Shown here one piece after another: positions 1 to 6,035 of a DNA stretch of 19,220 nt. The translations under genes and the position numbers were made by a program. The DNA is from Dehalococcoidales bacterium (GTDB lineage Bacteria; Chloroflexota; Dehalococcoidia; Dehalococcoidales; UBA2162). The DNA lies in NCBI GenBank assembly GCA_016932435.1, contig JAFGCW010000058.1, positions 1 through 19,220 on the forward strand. The letters are read 5' to 3'. Below the pieces are notes generated by a model, which was not told where the DNA came from, ran no database searches, and worked only from the letters and a program-made list of their open reading frames with translations. Every line of letters starts with the position of its first letter. Within the stretch, counting starts at the first letter, position 1.

Positions 1-668
1 CCCTGTCGGATAATTTTTCCTTCATCCATAATCGCGATTTCGTCTGCCAACCTGTCAGCTTCTTCCAGGTATTGCGTAGTTAGAAACACCAAATTACACT
101 GTTTCGCCTGAGTTTTTATGACCTCCCAAAGCCCTAGACGGCTTCTCGGATCAAGACCGGTGGTAGGTTCATCGAGAAAAAGTATTGATGGATTAGCTAC
201 AAGGGTTGCAGCGAGATCGAGACGACGCCTCATCCCGCCAGAATAGGTTGATGTTCTCCTTTTAGCAGCATCAGAAAGGTCGAAATCTGCAAGTAGTTCA
301 TCTGCCCGCATTATGGCTTGTTTTTTACCAAGATGATAAAGCCGACCGATCATTACCAAGTTCTCCTTTCCAGAAAGGTTTTCATCCACAGCAGGATATT
401 GTCCAGCCAATCCGATCAAAGGACGAACCTGAACAGCTTCATCAACTACATTGAAACCACCAACTTTCGCAATGCCTGAATCCGGTCTGAGTAGCGTTGT
501 GAGAATGCGGATCAGCGTAGTTTTACCCGAGCCATTCGGACCAAGAAGGGCAAACACGATACCAGATGTAACCTGAATATTTATCCCAGAAAGTGCTTTT
601 ACCTTGCCAAAGCTTTTATACACACCTTCAACTTCTATAGAAGCGTTTTCACAGATTGCTTCACTCAT
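1..668 (-). CDS. DrrA-type ABC transporter ATP-binding protein (partial, C-terminus off the window)
   Basis: This is the cytoplasmic ATPase of an ABC exporter of the daunorubicin-resistance (DrrA) class, which powers export by a separate membrane protein (DrrB-like). I translated it by hand from the ATG at 668; 222 codons are visible before the window ends. Walker A is GPNGSGKT (residues 43-50). The signature is YSGGM, Walker B is LFLDEP followed by TTGLD, and the switch region reads TTQYLEEADRLAD, a wording typical of DrrA. It lies 68 bp downstream of the heliorhodopsin gene on the same strand, so the two are probably cotranscribed; the RBS is weak (AGGA about 13 nt upstream). The permease gene expected next lies outside the window. 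The substrate cannot be read from the sequence. Confidence 0.9.
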   Translation of the reverse strand, partial: MSEAICENASIEVEGVYKSFGKVKALSGINIQVTSGIVFALLGPNGSGKTTLIRILTTLLRPDSGIAKVGGFNVVDEAVQVRPLIGLAGQYPAVDENLSGKENLVMIGRLYHLGKKQAIMRADELLADFDLSDAAKRRTSTYSGGMRRRLDLAATLVANPSILFLDEPTTGLDPRSRLGLWEVIKTQAKQCNLVFLTTQYLEEADRLADEIAIMDEGKIIRQ

Positions 669-736
669 ATATTGACCAATCCTGTTATATCTTCGTAAGA
701 GTAAACACGCCGTAATAGGTGATACTCTTTTTCAGA

Positions 737-1507
737 CTAGGCATTCGTCATCAATACTGGAAAGAATACCTGCCAGGCAAGCAATGCCTTGGCAGTTAAG
801 CTGAGAATTATATATACCTTCTCGCCAAAAAGGTAGTCCTGCCAGGGTCCCACCTGCTTGTATTGCAGTACCATGTTAACGGCAAAGCAGTTGAAGAAAA
901 TAAACAGCGAGACAATAATTCCGTAGACAAATCCAGGAGGAGAGACTCTTAACCCTGGTGCTATTACGTAGATCAATATCCCTATCCAGGGAATAATACC
1001 GGCAAAGCTGCCAAATAAGAAAGGAAGCCAGCTTGGTTTACCTGGTTTTTCGTACTTCTCCTGTAATGCCCCGAAAAGAATCATACATGCATTGATTCCA
1101 AAGATGGCCAGCAAGGCGGCTATATCGTTGATGCCAGTAATCTGAGAGATTAAGACAATCATAATCGAGGAACTGAAGAAGTACTCTATCCAGCGCCCGT
1201 AGTTACGGCTCTCGAGGAGGTTACGTTTGTACCAGGGAAAGACCATAGGTGATGCGATAGTCAGTAGAGCAAGGGCCGAGATTGCAAGGAAAGTAAATAC
1301 CCCCCAGCCTGTAGAGATATTAAAAAGATTATGAAGCTGGGGAGCGCTACCGGGAGGCCCGCTCATAAAAGTGGAGGTTACCGGGAGAGAAAAATTATTG
1401 GTCAATACTGCCATCAGGGCAGCCTGTACCGCTAGAATCAATCCAACAGCAATATTCCAGATGCGTAAACGATTAAGTTTCAGTTCAGTGGTTTGATCAG
1501 TAACCAT
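737..1507 (-). CDS. Heliorhodopsin
   Basis: A seven-helix retinal protein of the heliorhodopsin family (256 aa, normal length), inserted with its N-terminus in the cytoplasm, unlike type-1 rhodopsins. Helix 3 carries RWIEY with the Schiff-base counterion E108, followed by SSS. The helix 3-4 region reads GINDIAALLAIFGINA, and helix 5 contains PWIGILIYVIAPG. Helix 7 has SLTAKALLAWQVF, with retinal-binding lysine K240. These match the founding protein 48C12 (E107, K241), recalled from memory, almost residue for residue. The two pocket histidines of 48C12 (H23, H80) align with L25 and L81 here. The start ATG has a near-perfect RBS (AAGGAGGTGA at 1511-1520). It is the first gene of a unit leading into an ABC-transporter ATPase, which suggests light sensing or modulation of transport and not ion pumping. 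No retinal-synthesis gene is visible nearby. Confidence 0.95.
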   Translation of the reverse strand: MVTDQTTELKLNRLRIWNIAVGLILAVQAALMAVLTNNFSLPVTSTFMSGPPGSAPQLHNLFNISTGWGVFTFLAISALALLTIASPMVFPWYKRNLLESRNYGRWIEYFFSSSIMIVLISQITGINDIAALLAIFGINACMILFGALQEKYEKPGKPSWLPFLFGSFAGIIPWIGILIYVIAPGLRVSPPGFVYGIIVSLFIFFNCFAVNMVLQYKQVGPWQDYLFGEKVYIILSLTAKALLAWQVFFPVLMTNA

Positions 1508-1548
1508 AATTCACCTCCTTTTCTGACCGGTGCTTATTATGTTGCCAT

Positions 1549-1577
1549 AGTATATTGGTATTTTGGAATAAAAACAA
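1549..1577 (-). promoter_or_regulatory. Promoter of the heliorhodopsin gene
   Basis: On the minus strand a -35 TTGTTT (1572-1577) and a -10 TATACT (1549-1554) are separated by 17 bp. The expected start near 1541 gives a leader of about 35 nt that includes the strong RBS. The rest of the gap up to about 1805 is AT-rich, and I see no gene or clear structure in it. Confidence 0.5.
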
Positions 1578-1811
1578 ACTTGTTGTATGTGACAATTATC
1601 TGGTTTCAGACGTCGCCAACTTACCCTGGATTATCAAATGGGAGTATTGGTAGAGTTTAAATTTGTAATTCCTATGGAATGAAAATAATTCGATATCTAA
1701 AAATTGAACTAGCAGGTTTACGAAACCACTCTAACAAAACAAGATATTATTACTCGACAACATACTATATTTAAAGATTCAACAGCTCCGGTATAATTTT
1801 TCTATTGTTTC

Positions 1812-2025
1812 ATCACTTTGGTGGGCAGACCCCGGCCTGTCTTTTCCTGGTTCCCAATTTAGCGGTCAGATACGGGTTCATCCCGGTTAACGAGAGTCCC
1901 ATCATACCTCATGCGGGTTTAGCCAGGAGGGCAGGGGCACCATGTTGTGTACACGGGTTTACTCAATTGAGCTCCCAAAATGCTTATCGGCGTCTCCCTG
2001 CCCACCCTGATGATAGTGATACCTC
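1812..2025 (-). ncRNA. Candidate guide RNA (bridge/seek RNA) of the IS element
   Basis: This segment directly follows the transposase stop and is clearly richer in GC than its flanks. A perfect 9-bp inverted repeat (GGTGGGCAG at 1820-1828, CTGCCCACC at 1998-2006) could close the whole segment. An alternative 8-bp pairing joins GGGCAGGG at 1929-1936 with CCCTGCCC at 1997-2004, so two folds compete for one strand. The word AACCCG occurs three times on the minus strand, once in a small CGGG/CCCG hairpin. IS110-family transposases are known to use a structured RNA from the non-coding end to recognise donor and target. The open reading frame across this segment on the plus strand has no family resemblance and is probably chance. 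RNA ends and loops are not defined. Confidence 0.45.
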
Positions 2026-3291
2026 CTATCTACTCACTGGCGCCACGACTGGTAATCGGTAATATGTCTTATTCTTAACCAGAGCAAAAGCTAAACGAAA
2101 TAATCTGTTGAGAGCAGCTCCTACTACCTCACGTCCTCCGAGAGGATTAGCATGCACCGGCCGCTCACGAAGTTGTTTCGTCCAGGCCCGGAAATCCTCA
2201 TTGAATCTCAACATCGGCACGACTGCCGTCCAGGCACAGTACCTTAACACCGGGCGCCCCTGTTTACTCATAGGGGTACGGGACTTCTTTTTTCCTCCTG
2301 ATTCAGATTCAGTAGGGTTGCTGCCAGCCATTTTTATCATCTGCCTGGCACTTCGATACGCTCGAAAGCAGCCAAGTTCTGCCAGTAAGCCAGCCACCGA
2401 GATGTAATTTAACCCTCTTATTGAGAGTAGATACTTACCCTCCTCTGCTTCGTCTACAAGTCTTATCAGCATTTGTTCGGTTATTGCTACCTGACGTCTT
2501 ATGAGATCAATCTTATCTATTAGAAAAGATATTTCCCACGCTAGAGATTTCGCACCGGCTTCAATCCCTATAGACGTTGTAGCGGCATTATGAATCGCCT
2601 TCAGTTTATTTCGTCTGAGCTGAGGACGGTTGGTTGCCTTTATCAAAGCCACGAATTCTTCCTCTGACATAGTAGCAATAATACCGGGAATGGCACAGGT
2701 TGTAAGTACTGTTGCTGCCGTCAAGCCACATGGGTCTTTACAAACCCTTACAAACTCAGGGAATAGACCATCCAGAAGACCTTTGATGAGATTGGTTATG
2801 CGTGTCCTTTCTTTCACCAATCGTCGATATGTGTTGTGTGCGGTCCTTAACTCAGCATATATACCCTGCGGAAGTCTGGTCTCGGTAAATTCTCCAGTGC
2901 AGAGTAGTTGAGCCGCTACTTCGCTGTCACGATAATCGTTCTTTCTCCGGTTCAGATCCTTTCCTTCACGCCGCCGTTTGAGAGTATACTGGTTGATAAA
3001 CCGGAACGGTATCCCTCTTTCATCCAGAAAGTAGGCTATGTTACGCCAGTAGTGACCACCAGTTTCGATGGCAAACATGACTCCGCGACAACCGACGTCG
3101 GTCATCTTAATCCTGATCCGATTTATCATGCTCTCCAGCCCTTCACGGTTATTGTCGAATTTGAACCTGTCACGTATCGTGTAATCCTGGGTAATCGCTA
3201 CTGCAGCGTGCTTCTTTTTGTGAGGATCGATTCCTACGATGAGATACCCTTCTGGAACTTGCTTCATTTTCCTGGCTGCGCTATTCTTCAT
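2026..3291 (-). CDS. IS110/IS1111-family transposase
   Basis: A DEDD-type recombinase that moves the element. The N-terminal RuvC-like domain shows D22 (GIDPHK), E76 (AIETGG), D119 and D122 (KNDYRD). A long helical middle follows, then the C-terminal Transposase_20 domain with AGSNPTESESGG (322-333), whose Ser331 is the likely catalytic serine, and KQGRPVLRY. All key residues are present and the 421-aa length is normal, so the gene looks intact. The ATG at 3291 has AAGGAG 9 nt upstream (3301-3306). The last ~25 residues run into the GC-rich non-coding end. The element may still be active or a recent arrival. Confidence 0.93.
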   Translation of the reverse strand: MKNSAARKMKQVPEGYLIVGIDPHKKKHAAVAITQDYTIRDRFKFDNNREGLESMINRIRIKMTDVGCRGVMFAIETGGHYWRNIAYFLDERGIPFRFINQYTLKRRREGKDLNRRKNDYRDSEVAAQLLCTGEFTETRLPQGIYAELRTAHNTYRRLVKERTRITNLIKGLLDGLFPEFVRVCKDPCGLTAATVLTTCAIPGIIATMSEEEFVALIKATNRPQLRRNKLKAIHNAATTSIGIEAGAKSLAWEISFLIDKIDLIRRQVAITEQMLIRLVDEAEEGKYLLSIRGLNYISVAGLLAELGCFRAYRSARQMIKMAGSNPTESESGGKKKSRTPMSKQGRPVLRYCAWTAVVPMLRFNEDFRAWTKQLRERPVHANPLGGREVVGAALNRLFRLAFALVKNKTYYRLPVVAPVSR

Positions 3292-3541
3292 TTGAGATGG
3301 CTCCTTCTATTTAGATTTAGTGCTTGTTTCTGCTCTATTCTATCTTAGTCGGAGCTATCTCTTTATTCTTTGAATATACTAAAATGCTTGAATGTGACTT
3401 TTGCATACAGTACTCGCTCTACCCACGTTATTATTGAGTAGTCTTGTGAGTATCTCAGCCATTAGTTTTCACTGTTATTCACTATCCATATAGCATAATT
3501 AACGTTTTTTATAATAAATTATAATATGTTAGGAGAAATCA

Positions 3542-3730
3542 TTGCTTAAGAAGATACTATGTACGATACTTGTCCTTGGCATTATGGCTCTCTCTGCAAC
3601 TGCCTGCAGGAGTTCAGGGATAGATCCAGATGTCCAGTTACAAGAAGACGCCCAACAACAAGCTCTTGAATTCTTAAGAAATAGTCCCACATTTGCATTT
3701 GACGGAATACAGGGGGTGAGCATATCCTAA
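3542..3730 (+). CDS. Short lipoprotein, probably a truncated remnant
   Basis: A 62-aa ORF starting at TTG (3542) with AGGAG 6 nt upstream. It has a lysine-rich N-terminus, a hydrophobic stretch and a lipobox ending SATAC (Cys22), so the product should be a membrane-anchored lipoprotein outside the cell. The mature part ends with LEFLRNSPTFAFDGIQG. I recall similar NSPTF-x-FDGI wording near the start of longer lipoproteins in Dehalococcoides and some archaea; if so, the rest of the domain is missing and the gene is decayed. A stop follows, with only 55 bp before purC. TATAAT-like boxes at 3510-3515 and 3520-3525 precede it, without a convincing -35. Its function is unknown. Confidence 0.55.
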   Translation: MLKKILCTILVLGIMALSATACRSSGIDPDVQLQEDAQQQALEFLRNSPTFAFDGIQGVSIS

Positions 3731-3785
3731 CCAGAACCGAAAAAAAGTATCTGTTGAAAGGTGCGTATACGCTATAGACGAAAAT

Positions 3786-4715
3786 ATGCTATATTTTAGT
3801 ATGGAAAATACAGAAGTTTTGCTGCAGTCAGACCTCCCTATTCCCTCGTTTATTAAAGGCAAAGTCAGAGATACCTATGACCTGGGAGATAATCTTCTCA
3901 TCATCGCCACCGATCGTATATCGGTCTTCGATGTCATCCTGCCTACAGGGATCCCCGACAAAGGCAAAGTACTGAACCAGATATCGGCTTTCTGGTTCGA
4001 AAAAACATCAAATATCATCCCGAACCATGTTATTGAAGTGGTCAACGACGTCAATTGCCTTGACTCATACTTGCCGCCCGAACAGAGATTCGATTACCCC
4101 GGTTACCTTTCCGGACGCTCTATGGTCGTTAAGAAAGCGGAACGGATAAATATCGAGTGGGTACTCCGCGGATACCTTTCCGGTTCAGCCTGGGTAGAGT
4201 ACCAGAAATCCGGTACGGTCTTCGGACAAATCGTTCCGTCCGGTATGCAGGAAAGCCAGGAACTGCCTGAAGTACTCTTCACACCCACCACCAAGGCTGA
4301 AGAAGGCCACGACATGCCGATGACTATGGATGAAGCGAAAAACGTTATAGGCGAATCCGTTATCGGTGAAATGATGGAGAAAAGCCTGGCGGTATACAAC
4401 ATGGCCAGAGACTATGCCAGGGAAAGAGGAATTATAATCGCCGATACCAAGATGGAATTCGGGCTCGATAACGGCAAATTGATGATAATCGATGAGCTCC
4501 TGACACCGGATTCATCGCGATTCTGGGACGCTTCTGTATATAAAGTAGGCCAATCCCAGCCAAGCTATGACAAGCAGCCGGTTCGCGACTGGACAGCTGC
4601 CACCGGCTGGAACAAGAAACCACCCGGACCGGAACTGACACCCGAGGTTACAGAACAATCCTCGCAGAGATACCGGGATGCCTATGAAAGACTCACGGGT
4701 AAAAAACTGGGATAG
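3786..4715 (+). CDS. purC: Phosphoribosylaminoimidazole-succinocarboxamide synthase (SAICAR synthetase)
   Basis: A cytoplasmic purine-synthesis enzyme that joins aspartate to CAIR using ATP to make SAICAR. Visible family motifs are GKVRDTYD (25-32), ATDRISVFD (41-49), RGYLSGSAW (128-136), IADTKMEFG (218-226) and DELLTPDSSRFW (236-247). At 309 aa it is the longer, yeast-like form of PurC. The start is uncertain: ATG at 3786 and ATG at 3801 are both in frame and neither has an RBS. A TATATT at 3790-3795 would place a transcript start almost exactly on 3801, so a leaderless mRNA beginning there (304 aa) is plausible. The gene stands alone, and the downstream neighbour converges on it. Confidence 0.95.
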   Translation: MLYFSMENTEVLLQSDLPIPSFIKGKVRDTYDLGDNLLIIATDRISVFDVILPTGIPDKGKVLNQISAFWFEKTSNIIPNHVIEVVNDVNCLDSYLPPEQRFDYPGYLSGRSMVVKKAERINIEWVLRGYLSGSAWVEYQKSGTVFGQIVPSGMQESQELPEVLFTPTTKAEEGHDMPMTMDEAKNVIGESVIGEMMEKSLAVYNMARDYARERGIIIADTKMEFGLDNGKLMIIDELLTPDSSRFWDASVYKVGQSQPSYDKQPVRDWTAATGWNKKPPGPELTPEVTEQSSQRYRDAYERLTGKKLG

Positions 4716-4731
4716 CTTAATAAGCTATCCC
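4709..4731 (-). terminator. Shared intrinsic terminator between purC and the PPase-like gene
   Basis: A perfect 10-bp inverted repeat (4709-4718 with 4722-4731, 3-nt loop) spans the 9-bp gap and contains both stop codons (purC TAG 4713-4715; minus-strand TAG 4725-4727). Read on the minus strand, it is followed by CAG and then six T (4701-4706), a good rho-independent terminator for the hisB transcript. The plus-strand side has only CTTTCT, so it works less clearly for purC. Confidence 0.75.
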
Positions 4732-5081
4732 CTTTCTATCAATATCCCTTTCATATACTCGCTTTCGTTATGAAACGCTAATATCGTCTGTTTTTCCTCA
4801 GGGGTACAACCGATAAGCATTTTTATCTCCGAGTCTCTTTTCATCAGGTCGACAGTACAAATGATGGCATCCACCTCTAAAGAATTGCCGGTACCCCGCC
4901 AGACGTCGATACCACCTCCATCCGGTGAGATGGTGTTTTCAAGATATCCGTAGTCGACCGGATAGGTAATCGAAGGAAACCTCGAATGGTGAGTGTCTTT
5001 CGGTCTGTCTATTACTATCCTTGAATCACCCACAATCGAGTCTGCCGCTTCCCAGAATTTCTCATTACTACCTGGCAGCAC
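4725..5081 (-). CDS. Small inorganic-pyrophosphatase-like protein
   Basis: A 118-aa protein resembling family I soluble pyrophosphatases: DRPK (25-28), YPVDYGYLENT (40-50), DGGGIDVW (54-61) and TVDLMKRDSEIK (76-87). It is much shorter than E. coli PPase (about 175 aa). Against recalled E. coli residues, D65 and D70 of the metal site are kept (D54, D59), but D67 is replaced by glycine (G56). Activity may therefore be altered or lost; a conserved divergent subfamily is equally possible. The GTG start lies 1 nt after the hisB stop, with a GGAGGGGG box upstream inside hisB, so translation is probably coupled. A link to histidine synthesis through removal of pyrophosphate is inference. Confidence 0.75.
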   Translation of the reverse strand: MLPGSNEKFWEAADSIVGDSRIVIDRPKDTHHSRFPSITYPVDYGYLENTISPDGGGIDVWRGTGNSLEVDAIICTVDLMKRDSEIKMLIGCTPEEKQTILAFHNESEYMKGILIERG

Positions 5082-5082
5082 G

Positions 5083-5859
5083 TTATTTCTTCGCCCCCTC
5101 CAGCATACCTTTGGTACTGGGCGATATTCCCCTGGTACGTTCGTCTACCGTCGTCGCCATATCCAATGCCCTGCCGAGGGCTTTAAAAAGCGCTTCCGCC
5201 CTGTGGTGGTCATTGGTTCCATAAATGATGTGGGCATGCAGGTTTATCCTCGCCTCGATGGCGAATGTCTCCAGGAAGTGTCTCAGCATATCGGAGGGAA
5301 ATCCCGCCATATCATTGTTGCTGAAGGTCATCTCAAGTACTGAATAAGGTCGACCGCTGATATCTATTACCACCATGGCCAGGGCTTCATCCAGAGGAAC
5401 GGTAGCGTCGGCCATCCGGTTAATCCCTGTCCTGTCGCCCAGCGCGTCCGAAAAAGCCTTGCCGAGGCATATCGCCACATCTTCGATAAGATGATGCGGA
5501 TCATCACCGGTCGCTTTCAGGGTAAAGTCGAACCGGCCGTGTTTCATTACCTGCGAAAGCAAGTGATCGAACATATATATTCCGGTATCGATATCCCATT
5601 TTCCCGTGCCGTCTATGTTCAGCTCCATGGTAATATCGGTCTCACCGGTCTTCCTGCCAACAGCAGCGAATCGGTCCCTCGGTGATTCCACAACCTTAAG
5701 CAACTGGATCATGTTCGAGTAAAGACCTGGATTTAAAGGCACGACGCCGTTAAACATCTGGTTGACATACGACCTGCTGTATCCCGTCATTTCAGCGATT
5801 TTACCATCGGTATAACCGTATTCAGTCTTGAGTCTCCTGAGTTCATCTATTTCCGCCAT
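5083..5859 (-). CDS. hisB: Imidazoleglycerol-phosphate dehydratase with N-terminal helix-turn-helix
   Basis: This enzyme dehydrates imidazole-glycerol phosphate to imidazole-acetol phosphate, the sixth step of histidine synthesis. The HisB domain covers about residues 66-258. Its metal-site motifs are FDHLL (97-101), HHLIED (122-127) and [16 protein letters not shown] (217-232); STGIP of the family reads DTGIY. Ahead of it lie about 62 extra residues absent from ordinary HisB (~195 aa). Residues 15-38 ([22 protein letters not shown]) look like an XRE/Cro helix-turn-helix. The long start is supported by an ideal RBS (GAGGTG, 5 nt before ATG 5859) and a good promoter just upstream. The fusion and the repeats at the promoter suggest self-regulation (inference). 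The PPase-like gene follows 1 nt later. Confidence 0.93.
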   Translation of the reverse strand: MAEIDELRRLKTEYGYTDGKIAEMTGYSRSYVNQMFNGVVPLNPGLYSNMIQLLKVVESPRDRFAAVGRKTGETDITMELNIDGTGKWDIDTGIYMFDHLLSQVMKHGRFDFTLKATGDDPHHLIEDVAICLGKAFSDALGDRTGINRMADATVPLDEALAMVVIDISGRPYSVLEMTFSNNDMAGFPSDMLRHFLETFAIEARINLHAHIIYGTNDHHRAEALFKALGRALDMATTVDERTRGISPSTKGMLEGAKK

Positions 5860-5876
5860 GTTTACACCTCTTTTAT

Positions 5877-5906
5877 ACCATATAACATTATTGATTATCT
5901 TGTCAA
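5877..5906 (-). promoter_or_regulatory. Promoter of hisB
   Basis: A consensus -35 TTGACA (5901-5906 on the minus strand) lies 18 bp from TATGGT (5877-5882); TATAAA at 5872-5877 is another -10 possibility. A TAACATT repeat fills the spacer, the usual place for a repressor to act. Confidence 0.65.
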
Positions 5907-5965
5907 CACTTTTTCAGGCTTATTATAACATTATTATCAATTATATAACATTTATTTAACATTAT
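5881..5965 (+). repeat. Four phased TAACATT repeats (candidate operators) upstream of hisB
   Basis: TAACATT occurs at 5883-5889, 5926-5932, 5946-5952 and 5957-5963, all in one orientation. Three copies extend to TATAACATT(A/T)ATT. The steps are 43, 20 and 11 bp, close to 4, 2 and 1 turns of B-DNA, so all copies face the same side. One copy lies between -35 and -10 of the hisB promoter. AT-rich DNA raises the chance of coincidence. Confidence 0.5.
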
Positions 5966-5979
5966 CTCCTGAAAACAGC

Positions 5980-6004
5980 AAAAAAATAGACAACAATTTG
6001 TCTA
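5980..6004 (-). terminator. Intrinsic terminator of hisC
   Basis: A 7-bp stem TAGACAA/TTGTCTA (5987-5993 and 5998-6004) with a 4-nt loop is followed on the minus strand by seven T (5980-5986). It lies 32 nt after the hisC stop. The stem is AT-rich, so termination may be partial. Confidence 0.55.
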
Positions 6005-6035
6005 CAAGAATAAATAGCGGTAACTATGATGACGG

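Larger units (their letters stand above)
1805..3345 (-). mobile_element. IS110/IS1111-family insertion sequence (ends approximate)
   Basis: The element holds one transposase gene and a long GC-rich non-coding segment after its stop codon, within AT-rich flanks. IS110-type elements have no classical terminal inverted repeats, so the ends cannot be fixed exactly. I placed them where base composition changes and where a short shared word, TTGTTTC, occurs on both sides (1805-1811 and 3324-3330, same orientation). A long non-coding end downstream of the transposase is the arrangement of the IS1111 subgroup; IS110 proper carries it upstream. Total size of about 1.5 kb fits the family. It sits between the heliorhodopsin unit and the lipoprotein/purC genes and breaks no recognisable gene. 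Confidence 0.7.

Noticed and set aside
697..729. Hairpin between heliorhodopsin and the ABC ATPase gene as a terminator
   Set aside because: Only a 7-bp AT-rich stem with a 19-nt loop and no T-run; too weak to claim termination.
1805..2062. 85-aa plus-strand ORF downstream of the transposase
   Set aside because: It spans the structured non-coding end of the insertion sequence, has no RBS and no family resemblance, and overlaps the transposase end.
2908..3348. 146-aa plus-strand ORF opposite the transposase
   Set aside because: A long antisense frame inside a clearly coding transposase; composition and lack of motifs point to a shadow.
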